Source: Naegleria lovaniensis
Lineage: Eukaryota > Heterolobosea > Eutetramitea > Acrasida > Naegleriidae
Direction: 5' to 3'
Assembly: GCF_003324165.1 (NCBI RefSeq)
Contig: NW_025407825.1
Coordinates: 372,001-436,000 of the forward strand
DNA length: 64,000 nucleotides
Shown: piece after piece, positions 32,711-44,392 of the stretch
Layout: each line of letters opens with the position of its first letter
Numbering within the stretch: the stretch's first letter is position 1
Notes under the pieces: generated by a model
What the model saw: only the letters and a program-made list of their open reading frames with translations
Told to the model about the DNA's origin: nothing
The model's database searches: none
Translations under genes and position numbers: made by a program

Positions 32711-33230
32711 ATGTCACCAAGACGATCTCTGACCATTCTTCTAGTGTTCATGATCCTCATTGCAGTCATGACTGCATCATCAACATTTGGAAATGTGAGA
32801 ACCATGGGAGGAGCTGATAGACCTAATGATTTCCGAGACCAAAAAGATATTGCTAGAATTGAAGTATGTGTTCAAAATTATTTTTAGGAAAGATCTTGTC
32901 AATGATGACAATCGATACTATTTTATAATATTTTTCGATTTCACAAATAGACATGTGTCGGACCATGTTTGAGTAAATATCCTGGACCAAAAGAATTTAT
33001 TTCTAAAAATTCAATGAAAATGTGAGTTTATTTTGAAAATCCAAATTATTATATTTCAAAACATTGAAATTTAAAGGGCTGGATTGCAAGTACTCTTCAT
33101 TGGTGAATATCCAAAATTATACATTTATGGAGGAGATCAAGAAACAAAACAAGAAATTGATATTAGACAAAAATCAGCTGAAGAAATTGAAAAGATTCTT
33201 TTATCTGTTGGATGTCAATATAGACAATAA
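32711..33230 (+). CDS. Small secreted/ER thioredoxin-fold protein, SELENOF/SELENOM-like (Cys form)
   Basis: Short exons 32711-32863, 32951-33021 and 33077-33230 join in phase to 125 residues. An N-terminal signal peptide ('MSPRRSLTILLVFMILIAVM') is followed by a short linker, then 'CVGPCLSKYPGPKEFISKN', 'LFIGEYPKLYIYGG' and 'EIDIRQKSAEEIEKILLSVG'. That order (Cys motif, a 'YPxxKxFI' strand, a 'xxPxLxLxG' strand, then 'xxIxIxxxxxEEIxxxL') is the SELENOF/SELENOM thioredoxin-like fold of the ER. Those proteins usually have selenocysteine in CxxU; here two Cys, three residues apart, occupy the site and no in-frame TGA is needed. No KDEL-type tail is visible. The ATG follows an A run. The family call is inferred from short motifs. 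Confidence 0.58.
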
Positions 33231-33363
33231 TCAACATGTTGTTGTTGCGGCATGCTCATTTGAACAACAGAATTACATTGTTCAAAATAAATTTTACAAA
33301 ATCATTCGACAAGAGTCTTCTTAATTCGAGTGGTACCTAGAGATGAATCACATCATCGCCAAC

Positions 33364-36300
33364 TCAAAAACTATTATGACCAATACTTTGTAATTCTGTC
33401 TGAGTATTGTTGGTTGCTTTTGAAGAGTTACGAGTGTTGGACAAGTCCAAAGGTTGACCTTCCTCTTGATTCTTATTAGCACTTGTTCCTTGTTCCTTAT
33501 TCGTACCCCGATTCTTGAAAAATGTCTTTCGATCCGTCGTCATTTTCAATCGTTGATAATAATCAGGATAGACCAAATATTTCATTCCATAAAATAATAA
33601 ATCAAAGGCAAGGGGTGTGATCACACACAAAATGTGAATAATCCAAAACTTGGCTGATTGTACAGCCATATACCAAACATAATACATGTTGGATGTTGAG
33701 ATGACCATTGGAATTCCAGAATAACTGAAATTAAATCCATAAAAAGTCAAAAATGAGAATGCCATGCATAAATGATGCACAATGGTGAAATGTTCCATTT
33801 CAAAATAACATTTCAAATTCACGACACAAAACACAGAGGATGTAACGAGAATGGACATGACCCAAATACCATCTTCTTGTCCATTGGTTAAAATATTCGA
33901 TTGTCTTGCATACAATGCAAAGAAGAAAATAATAGTGGCGTGAATGACTGCTCCAAGAATCCATTTGATAAAAGTATACCAATTGAAAATATTTTCAATT
34001 CTCAAATTAGAATAGAGAACAGGTCCAATTTCTGCATCTTCTAAATATTCTTCATGAATGTCCTTTTCCATTAAACCAAAGACAAATGGATTCAATAATG
34101 TAAATAGTAAATTATAAAATGTTAATACATAAGAGTCAATAATGGTTTGTCCAGAATACATGGTATAGAATGTAAAGTAAATTTGAACAAAGGTAATGAC
34201 AATATTCTTATAGAAAGAGTATTGAATGAATTGAGCAGAACGTTTGAATGAATATCGTCCATGTGCTACAAGTAAACGTTTCAACATGTAGAATTTCGGA
34301 ATGGCATAATCAGAGGCTAACTTGGCTTGAGAACCTTCTTTACCCATGACACCGACTCCTACTTTGGCTTTTTGAATCATTGGTACTGTTATTGTTGTTG
34401 TAGAAATGGTAGAAATGATTGATAGTAGTAGTGTTAGTAGTAGTACATTGGTTGTAGTAGAAATGGTAGAAATGATTGATAGTAGTAGTAGTGTTAGTAC
34501 ATTGGTTGTTGTAGTTGTTGTAGTCATATCATTGGTATGATAACAATAATTGTTGATTTACCCATGTACAAATGTAGTGCATTCGAATCGTTGTAGGATA
34601 AAAAATGGATCCAACATTGAAAATTTTGAAAAAAAAATGAAAAACAAATCCACATAAACACACACAAGGTCACTCGATATATATACACACACACACACAC
34701 ACTCACACTTACCATCATTAGCACCATCTCCAATAGCTAAACCATTCTTTCCCAACTTCTTCTTTGCCAATTCTACGAGCATGGACTTTTGTTTTGGAGT
34801 TGCTCGACAACAAATCACAGTCTTACACTTCTTAATGAGTTTGATAAAGAATTTCTGAGAGAGTGGTTCCATACAATGAGTGAATGCATGTCCATCAATG
34901 ACCAAGGCAACATGTTTGGCTTTGAAAGAATCCAATTGAGCAATGGCTTGTAAATAACTTTCAATTCCCTTTGCACTTGCTTGATCACTCACAACTTTGA
35001 TATAACGATCGGAATCTGGAATTCTTGACTCTGGATCTCCATCCAAAGTAAAGAGTTGTGAATCTTCATCTAAAAAACTGGACATGGTTGCAATATTCAC
35101 AGCAGTTTCTCTCTTATCTCCTGTTAATAACCATAATTGTAATCCTGCTTGTAAGAAAAATCGAATGGTTTCTGGAACTTTGGGTTGAAGCTTATCTTCA
35201 ATACCTGAAGCACCTGTAATGAAGAGATTTTTCTCAATGTCTTTTTCAGCTTGCTCGATGGCTTGTTCTCTTGTTTTGGTAAGGAGTGATTTTGCAGCAT
35301 TGTATCGAGTGATCCATTCACTAAATTCATGATGAGAAATAAATTTGTAAGCCAATAATAAGGTTCGAAGTCCATCCTTTGCAAAATCTAAAATATGTTC
35401 ATCTAATTTGGGTTTTAAAAGTTTAGAATTGGATGGATCAATGAATGGAAAGAGAAAACTATCAGCACCTTTGGTATAACAAACAATAATTCCTTCTGGG
35501 TCATTGACATCGGATACATTGAATTGTTGTTTGGCAATCTTTTTAAAGACTGGAAAATCATTCAAAAAGTCTTGTGGAATTTTAAAGAAGGTGGACATTC
35601 GTTTACGATCAGGAGTGAATGGAATTTCACTCAATCTCTCAAAACTATATTCCTTATCAAATACGGAAACGATGGTTCTCTTCTCAGAGAAGGATTTGAG
35701 TATAAAATCATTATTCACAGCACCCAATACCAATGCCACTTCATCCACACTTTCACCTTCAAAGAATTTTCTTGTACAAGCACCTGTGTTTGAATCGGTA
35801 CTACCATGCAATGGTTTCTCACGTACAGCCACATTATGACACAAGGACAATAGTAAGAATGTGTTCATTCCCAGAAAGAATTCATTCTCAGAAGAGATGG
35901 ACAATTTTCGATCGGAAATGAGAGAATCAATTTCAGATTGAGGTAAATGAAAGATAATATCTTGATTGGTAGAATGGATACCAGTATTTCCATTATTATT
36001 GATACCATGGTTCATTGTAGTAGTATGGTCCATCGTAGTAGAAGTGGTAGTCGTAGTATTATTATTATTCATTGTAGTAGTAGTAGTATTATTATTATTC
36101 ATAGTATGGTTCATACCCTGTTGTTGTTGTTGTTGCATGACTAATACTCCATGTTTTTTCATCAAATGATAATCTTTCAATTGATTCAATACTCGACCAA
36201 TATGACCCTTGGTTTGATAATCATCATGAACATAATCATTACCAATACAACACTTGTTGAATACCATCGAGTTCTCAGTCAATGTTCCAGTCTTGTCTGA

Positions 36301-38272
36301 AAAGATGATATCAATTTGAGATAAATCTGCATTCAAATCACTCGAAATGGAAACTGAATTCATGAATACCTTCTTATCAGGATCATGTGGATGAGTATCA
36401 TAGATGGCCATTTGATTGTCCATTGTAATGAACCATGCTTGAATCATTTTCACAAATTCCAAAGAAACAAACAATGAAACTGGAATCAACAAATTCAATA
36501 AAATGAAATAGGTTAAAATGGAGAGCACAATATAGCCAGCATCGGTGGATTGAATTTTTGGCTTTCCAGTGTAGGCATAACGACGAGCATTGACAAATTC
36601 TTCATAACCTCCCAATCCAACAAAAATCAAACAGAAAATAATTTGCAAAACGAATAAAGCTCCAATAAAGTAATTCAACATCTTGTTCACAAAACTGAAC
36701 TTGACTTTGGCCTTTTGCATATTTTTCATAATCTTGGTATCAGGACCAGTATAAATGACAATTCCATAAATGTATTGAGTGGCTCTTAAAATAGATCCTT
36801 TCAATAACAAGTTGGCATGAGAGAGTGGAATTTCTGGTCCCATTCCTTCTACTTTGATAGAACCTTTGAATTTGTAAAGTTCTTCATTAGGAGGTTGGCA
36901 ATCAATAATTCCTTTCATTGAAGAGAGTTTGTCTGGAGTGTTAAACGTATGAAGACCTTTTGGACAATTTCTAGTTTTCAAATTTGTTTCACCATCCAAA
37001 TTTGCAGTTTCAATATTACAACTTCCATCTTCTAAATTCGATGTAATTAATAATATATCTGCTGGAAAGGCATAATCTTCAGAGACTTTGACAATATCAC
37101 CCACACGAACATCACACGTATCTACTCTCTTGAATTCATTGTCTTTCAACACGTACGCACTCATTTTGTTCACTTTTCGATCACTCAAATAACGCAGAAA
37201 ATCTTCACCTCCTTCTCTGACCATATTCACACCTAAAATAAATATCACTGGGAGAACACTTGTGACTGGATTCGTTGGACTGACACCTGGAACCAATGCA
37301 AAGATCATGACAATGATAAAGTAAATGTTACCAATTTTTTTCATTTGAAATAATGGATTGAGGATTAAAAAGTTCCACCAAGTGTACTAATTGAAAAATT
37401 TAAGATCCATATATGTGTGTGTGTGTGAAATGCAGATGGGATGTTTCAGAAAGGTTATTTGTGTGTGTGTTAACAATGAACATGTCGTATTTAAAGATAT
37501 CAAAGTATTTAATAGAGTATTTGATAGAGTATTTGATAAAGATGTCATGATAAAGTATTTGATAAAGTATTTGATAAAGTATATATACATGTCAGAATAA
37601 AGAAGTTGATCAAGTATATATATCATCATAAACATTTGAATAGTTGATCATCATGAATCAACAACACACAAATACTGACATACACAATGAACATACCTTG
37701 GTCGTACTGATATAATTCGATGGAAATCGTGGTCTCTTAATTCCCAAAAACCATTTCTTTGTTTCCTTACTATTGGAATCCCAATCATTGATGGAGAGTT
37801 TATACTTTTCATCGTCATGGTCGTCATCAACATGACCACCAGCACCTCCTCCTCCAGCACCATTTTCATTTTTACCATGTTGAACAGCATCTGAGGGTGG
37901 TGTTTGTACAGTGGTAACAGCAGCAGCATCGGAGTGGTTATGATCTTCCAATTCATGATGATTTTCAATGATTGATGTTGAAGAAGTATTAGTTGTTGAT
38001 TGTAAATGAGTATTGTTATTATTAGTATTTCCAACCACAACATTCTCTTTTTGATGATTCGAATCAATCATGATGGTTTGAGAAGGATCATTCTCAATGG
38101 AAGAGGACGGAATACGAATCAATGAAGGTGATACAATAGGAGGAGATGTGAGAGTTCCACTCTGAGTTTCTTGCTGTTGTGGTTTGAAAGGTAAATAGGG
38201 AATTTCATGTTGTTGGCCATCCGTCAGCACCCTCTCGGATTCAAAAGGAAGTGGTTGCTGATTGTGGCTCAT
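33364..38272 (-). CDS. P4-ATPase (phospholipid flippase)
   Basis: Moves aminophospholipids to the cytosolic leaflet. Exons 38272-37697, 37386-34713 and 34385-33364 join in phase to about 1,423 residues. Seen in order: a disordered acidic N-terminus; 'ISTTKYTWWNFLILNPLFQ', the family's entry to helix 1; 'NLDGETNLKTR' (actuator); 'IPVSLFVSLEFVK' (PISL-type helix 4); 'DKTGTLTEN' with the phosphorylated Asp; 'WLLTGDKRETAVNIA'; 'GLAIGDGANDV' then 'SMIQ'-like 'PMIQKAKVGVGVMGKEG' (hinge, across intron 2); and six C-terminal helices. A roughly 80-residue Asn/Thr/Gln-rich insert sits between the phosphorylation site and the nucleotide-binding domain. Both introns (310 and 327 nt) are long for this window and full of tandem repeats. 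The ATG follows an A run. Confidence 0.95.
34397..34504. repeat. Two-copy tandem repeat (about 54 bp) in flippase intron 2
   Basis: Copies start at 34397 and 34451 and share GTAGAAATGGTAGAAATG and a GTA-rich tail. A (CA)n run lies in the same intron near 34686-34702. Confidence 0.85.
37505..37578. repeat. 12-bp tandem repeat in flippase intron 1
   Basis: Five units of GTATTTGATARA start at 37505, 37517, 37529, 37555 and 37567, with one diverged unit between. A (TG)n run near 37414-37427 lies in the same intron. Confidence 0.88.
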
Positions 38273-38939
38273 TTTTTATGGAGAAAAAATTTAATGAATT
38301 TTAAAATTCAGCAACCTTTGATGATGACGAGGTTCGAGGAGAGCAAGGACACAGTGTGTTATGAGTACAATGTATGTTTCTTTGTTGTTGTTGATAATGG
38401 AAAGAATTTGTTCTGACTCTCAGAAGAATCGGTAATTTGGATATCGAAAATTGTCGTGATATGGAAAAATGTCAATTGTCAATCAAGGTTGATCTTGTTG
38501 TTGAACGTTTCAATACTCAGATAACGAGAGACAATAGCCGTTGTGGTGGAGTTTTATGAGAAGCAATGATGATGACCAGAGAAGAGTGGTTCTCTGTTTT
38601 TTTTACGAGCTTGTGTCGACGTTCACGCTTTGGTTCATCGAACAGTGAAATTGCATTTGGAAGGGGTGATGAAAGTTGTAACGGCTAAAAGGAACAACAT
38701 TGTTTGGTTGTTTGTTCCATGATTATGTTCATACATTGCCAATGACCACCTTCTATGATAATCGCTGAATCTATTTCTTCTCGTTGCCAAATTCTATTGT
38801 CCGTTATTGTATTCTGGCTTCCGTCAGAATGTATCAAGTCAGATTTGGAAGACAGCTTCATGGCAAAACGAAACTAAGGGAGTCAAAGATGATAGAAATT
38901 TGAATGCAAACCCTGTTGACGGCATTCTGAATTAGAAAA
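38273..38939. other. Divergent intergenic region
   Basis: About 670 bp between the flippase start and the small gene at 38940. I see no supported coding region or RNA gene. It should hold both promoters. Confidence 0.4.
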
Positions 38940-39318
38940 ATGAAACGAATGGCAACAAGAATACTTCACACGACTTTCTCTAAAAGAACCCGTCAGTGGA
39001 GCGAATTTCAGTGCAACAGCGTCATGTCTGTTTCCTCTTATTCAACATTTTCATCATTCAATAATTGTTTAAATCATCATAGTCATCACTTAGTCAGCGT
39101 GGCACAGGCTGTCCCGATTACAACTCGGAATCAATATTTAAATATTTTCAATGGGAAGGAAAATTCGATACAACACTCCTTAATTTACAATCCAAGTGCC
39201 TTTAGCATTCCATTCATCATAATAGATGACAGGTGAAATTAAACAAACATTAATCAAACAAGAAATGTTTTTGGTCAGTAAACAAAGACCCTTAGGATTT
39301 TCAAAGTTTGAAATATAA
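38940..39318 (+). CDS. Small protein with mitochondrial-type N-terminus
   Basis: An ATG at 38940 opens a frame starting 'MKRMATRILHTTFSKRTRQW', basic and free of acids, as in a mitochondrial presequence. Read unspliced it stops at 39236. If the 46-nt stretch 39233-39278 (GTGAAA...TCAG) is an intron, the frame continues with 'SKQRPLGFSKFEI' and stops at 39318, giving about 110 residues. The stop then directly abuts the stop of the convergent USO1 gene, like other pairs here. I do not recognise the product. The gene itself is moderately supported. Confidence 0.5.
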
Positions 39319-42300
39319 TTATTTATTGGCATCCTGAAGGGCCAGTTTCTCCTCCAACTTTTCAATAATATCAATCATGTCTTCATTATCTTTATCAAGT
39401 TCCTCAATTCGTTTCTCTTTTTCAGAAATGATGGATTGAGTCTTTTTGAGAGATTCTTGTAGAGCTGCTTGCTGTTGCAGCAATTGTTGATGATTCAAAT
39501 TCATTTGAGAAATGTTTTGTTTCAAGCCTTCATTTTCTTGTCGTAATGCCTGTACGGTAGAATCTTTTTGTATGGATTGATTCTTCAAATTCATGAGATC
39601 ATTTTGCAATAATTGAATAGTTTGTTGGAAACTTTCATTGGCTTTCAACAAGTTCTGAATTTCATCTTGTTTTTGCTTCAATTCTTGTTGAAGTCTATTG
39701 GAATGATCTTGATGCTTCAATGATAAACTTTCTTTCTCTTGATATACATGTTTCATCTTTTCTTCCACTTGCTGAATATTTGTGGTTAATTGAGAAATGT
39801 AATGTTTGAGAGAATCATTTTCTGAATAGAGAGTATTGATTTGAGAATCTTTCATGGCTAATTGGTTGGAGAAATTCAATTGAATGGTTTCGCTTTCTTG
39901 CTTTTTCAATTGATTGAGCTTGTCTTCAAATTCTCTAGTCATGTGTTCAATTTCATCTTCTTTTTGTTTCAATTGTAATTGTAACTTGTTCAACTGCTCT
40001 TGTTGTAAATTATTTTTAAATTCCTTTTCGTGGAGTTCTGAATCGAATTTTTCTTGAAGTGATTTCAATTGTAATTGAGTTTGTTCAAGATGAGCCTTAT
40101 ATTCTGAAATTCGTTGTTGTGTTTGCAACTGATTCGATTCCATTTGTTGATTCAATTCCGAGAGAGTATTCTTTTCATCTTGAAGAGTATTCAACCGTTC
40201 AGAGAGTTCCGTAATTCTCGTCTTGAGTTTTTGATTTTCATTAGAGAAATTTCTTAATTGATTTTGATAAGTCTCGTTGGTAGAATTAATTTCATGAATG
40301 GTTGTATCTTTTTCCATTTTGAGAGTTTGAATTTCATGTTCGAGTTTTGAAATTTGATTCTTGTATTGCTCTTCAATGAGTTCTCTCTTTTCAATTTCTT
40401 GATTTTTTTCCCGAATCAGTCTTTCTTTTTCTTCTTGTTGAAGTTTTTGATTGTGTTTTTCCAAATCTTTTAAGAGAATATTTTCTTGAGAGGAATTGAT
40501 TTCATTTTGAGAGAAGAAGGTTAAAATGTTATGAATGGCAGAGGATGCAAACGTTGCAAATTCCAAATCTATTGGAAGTACTTGAATAGGAGTAGTATCA
40601 CTAATTTGTAAAGATTCATAATTAAATTTTGGTTGATTCAATGCTCCAATCATGACATTGTGTTGTCTTAAAATATCAAATTTTTCTTTCATTCTTTGAA
40701 TACCTACACGTCTCAAGACAAGATCGACCACAGAGTTTTTGGTAATCCTTCCAACAGGTATAGGATGATGGAATGAATCATTTCCTGATTCATCATGATT
40801 TGATGTTGTTGTTGATGATGTTACGGATGATGATGATGTTGTTGTTGCTACTACGGATGATGTTATTACGGATGATGATGTTGCTACTACTACTACTGTA
40901 GAGGATGGATCTTCATATTCCATACATACAAGTCCCAATAACATACAACATAATGCTTGAATGAGAGGACTTGTGCCATGACTCGATGCAATCACTTCAG
41001 AGAAAAATAATAATGTCGAGCGAGAATGTTCAATGAATTTTCGAGCAGATTGAGAACTACCATTGATCCATTCGCATAGTAATCTCAATAAAGCACATGT
41101 ATAGAAATCTTGTACTCGAGATTGGATGGCATACACGACAAGATTAATGAGACATGTAAAGAATGATTTTGAGTGTGTTGGTAGAATTCTCTTTGTGGAA
41201 ATAGTGGTCATGTTGTTGTTATTATTATTCAAATCTCCACTACTACTACTACTACCACTACTGCAGATATTACCACCACCACCACCACTCTCATAAGGTA
41301 TTTCTAATAAAATATCTTTACATTTCGTATTTTGTCTAATAATAATACTTAAAATAGAAATCGCATGAACACTTTCGAGAGGATGAAATTTAGGCTTATT
41401 CAATGAGAATAACGCATCTGATAACACAATTCCGCATAACATGCACTCTTCAGATGAAGAAGCTATTAAATTTGGAGCTTTCACTGTGGAAGCAATAATT
41501 AGTTGACCCTCCTTGTTATTATAAAGAAATCTTTTCAATGTCGAAAAGGCTAATTGTCTGTATAGAATGTTAACATTGATGGACAATATGGTGTGTATTA
41601 TGGGTGTGTGTATGTGTAGAGGTACAATACATTTGTAAATTTGATCATCCATGATATATAAATACATTTGTAAATTTGATCATCAATAATGATATATAAA
41701 TACATTTGTAAATTTGATCATCCATGATATATATTCTCCTCATTACCAAAACACATTCACACTAATACACTCATATAATACTCACCTTCTATATTCATCA
41801 CTGTCATATAAAACAAGTTTACATAATCGAATAATTGCTGATTCTTCAATCATTAATGAATGTATCAATCCATTTCCGCTGGAATTTGTGGTCAACACAT
41901 TTTGAATTCCATTACTCATCAATAATTGACTTGGAATGGATAGTGTATTTCCATATTGGAAAAAATAACTTTCTAATACTTCTTGAGCACTTCGATTATT
42001 AAACGTTAAATGTCCTAAAAGGAAAATAGATTTCATATTAATATCATACATGATGGTTCTAATGAGAGGAGGAATTAAATTCATCATGTTTGAGAGTTGT
42101 TGTTGTGGAGATGTATTGGAATCATGACCACCCACCATCGATGTAAAAATATAATCAAACGATAATTTCAAAATTGGAATTAAAATACTTTGAGTAGAAT
42201 TCACATTTCTTGTTCCTCCTCTATGATGATGTGTAATGATATCCTTTACAGGTTCTTTTGTAGATTTCATCAATTCTAAAAGGATATCTAATACAATGGA

Positions 42301-43626
42301 AATAATTTCTAATTGTTTTTCATTGCTTGAGATTTGTTTGAGATTTTGTTTAGTGACTTGTTCATTCAATAGCATGGGATACATTGGATTAGAAATACTA
42401 AAATGATCATCGCCATTCAAATGAGAAGAGAAATTGGAATGTTGAGAATCTTGTTGATAAAGTGATTGATCATTACCACTCATTAAATTCATGGCTACTC
42501 CAGCCACACTTTTAAGAAAACCATATGAAGACTCAGAGTTTGTGAGAGTATTCGTTGTTAAGGATGACATATTGGTCTTCATACCACTCAATGAATGATT
42601 TTTAAATTCTGGAATGACCAATAATGGATACAAAAATGTCATTCCACCATTTTGGAGCATTAAAAATTGTTTTCGATTCAATTCATTATCTTTCAATAAA
42701 TATAAAATAATATAGAGGCAATCGAGAACGAGAACTCCACCTTGATTTCCTCCTTCTTGTAAAATAATTCCAAATAATTTTTCAAATGCACCTTCAAATA
42801 CTATAATCTTTTTTAACTCATTCCCAATTGCCATATTGTGTTCTTGTTCGGATGGAGAGTGTACCATGAGTTGATTAATTTCTCTTGTTAAATTTCTTAA
42901 AAATAGAATTCCTTCATTTCTCAATACTCCATACTCGTTCAATAATGACAAAATTAATGGAATTGTTGCTTCTTTGAGAATGGCATCTTGAATGACTAGA
43001 GGGTTATATTGTAAAAGTATATTCAATAATTGAATTGTTTGATATCTCAAATAGGAATTATTTTCATTGAGTAGAGAAATTAAAATTGATAAATAATTAT
43101 TATTGTTGATAATTAAATCTAAATAAATAGGTCCATGATTTTCAAGTTGAGCCAAGTTGCATATAATTGTCAAATATTGACGAGTAGTAGTTTCACTTTC
43201 ATTTTGATTGACGTGATTAATGAGTTTAGGGAAAATTTCTTTGAATTCCTTGTGATGATTAAAACGAGAGTTTTGAGAGTTCATGTCTTGAGAGGATAAT
43301 TCAATGAGATTTTCCATGGCTTCAATTCTATCATCATGAAGTGAAGAGGTTTCGATTCGATGCAACAAATCCGAAACACTCACATCAATAGATGCTGGTG
43401 ATCGAGAAGAAGAGAGAATTGGTTTGACTTGAACAATATCGACATGATCCTCAACGCGTGTCGTCGTGGTCATGATGGTGTTGTTGTTGCTGCTTGTATG
43501 AGATGGTGTGGAGGTCACTCGAGTACTATTATGATCACTCAAGTGCGGCGTTTGATGCTCTTCTCCATCATCATCATCTTGCAGATCGGCTGGTGTGAGT
43601 AAATTTTGAAAGATCCAGGAGGCCAT
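39319..43626 (-). CDS. USO1: Vesicle tether USO1/p115
   Basis: p115 is a long homodimeric golgin-like tether that acts in ER-to-Golgi and intra-Golgi traffic with Rab1. Exons 43626-41786 and 41557-39319 give about 1,359 residues. After a disordered N-terminus comes an armadillo head: 'ILFLRNLTREINQL', 'KKIIVFEGAFEKLFGIILQE', 'GGVLVLDCLYIILYLLKDN' match animal p115 'QKIVAFENAFERLLDIISEE', 'GGIVVEDCLILLQNLLKNN'. The second exon continues the head ('LKRFLYNNKEGQLIIAST', compare 'FQAFLYKNQKGQGEIVAT'; 'LIQALCCMLLGLVCMEYEDPS'). About 450 residues of coiled coil follow from near 900, ending in an acidic segment ('LDKDNEDMIDIIEKLEEKL') as in Uso1. Low-complexity Asn/Ser/Thr loops are inserted in the head. 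Confidence 0.92.
41627..41736. repeat. Three-copy tandem repeat (35-38 bp) in USO1 intron
   Basis: Copies start at 41627, 41662 and 41700 with core ATACATTTGTAAATTTGATC followed by ATC and ATGATATATA. The intron (41558-41785) is 228 nt, several times longer than typical introns here. Confidence 0.9.
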
Positions 43627-43815
43627 CGCAACACGAGAGAGCAGAATTTGAAAATATTTTTTTAAAGTTTTATTGTGCAGTCAACGAAGAAAAACGTCAT
43701 CACAGAAGAAGCAGCATTGAATGGATGATAATTTGTATTAAATTTTCAAGAGTAATACGTATTATTGACGAGATGATGAACATGGTCATTCAGCAAGACA
43801 TTAATACATACCAAA

Positions 43816-44203
43816 TTATTCCAAACTAAGGACTTTTGAAAAAATGGGTATTAATGATTCAACATTATCACCTTGACAACCGTCAGAGTATTCAGAGATC
43901 AACATGAAGATCGTGCTCACAACAACACCAATAACGATGTGATAAACCATCAGTACCTTTTCGAAACACTCAGCCTTTAAAACCTGTGCATGAAAATAAC
44001 CTCAGGAAGGGAAAACGACAAAAATACCTTTCCGAGTGCTGCTTGAAAGAAGAAATTGATATCAGACACCACTTCACCAGCAAGATCTTGCAAGCCAAGC
44101 CTTAAAGGTAACCTTTAACTATTAACCTTTGACTATTTGCTTCAGACTACTACGTGTGATCTCCATAGATCACTTTTATTGCCAAGCATCTATCATCAAA
44201 ATC
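43816..44203 (-). CDS. Hidden small spliced gene (5' end unresolved)
   Basis: Three short minus-strand exons, each with proper GT/AG ends and matching phase, lie between USO1 and the RRM gene: 44203-44154, 44100-44028 and 43983-43816. Joined they read 97 codons to a stop at 43816-43818, starting 'DFDDRCLAIKVIYGDHTLGL', then 'VVSDINFFFQAALGKVLKAE', then 'VLMVYHIVIGVVVSTIFMLI' and an end 'NVESLIPIFSKVLSLE'. Introns are 53 and 44 nt. One hydrophobic helix is visible. At least one upstream exon with the start codon is missing. I could not place it between 44204 and 44390 with confidence. No family recognised. Confidence 0.55.
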
Positions 44204-44392
44204 CTTAAACAGAGGCAAGACTCAAAACTGCTGCTACCAAGTAAGGTATGTGCAATCATCATAACCACTGTGCAGTAAAATGAAGAACACTCGTATTAGC
44301 CTCAATCAGCATTCCGTTCACTAAGATGGAGGAGAGAATAAATTTTGTAAGATACTAATCATATAGAAAAGGGTTAATAGAAATAAAAAAGA

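Noticed and set aside
34386-34527. Thr/Leu/Ile-rich N-terminal extension of the flippase C-terminal part
   Set aside because: It is the open reading of the intron repeat; the splice at 34385/34713 gives the conserved hinge motif.
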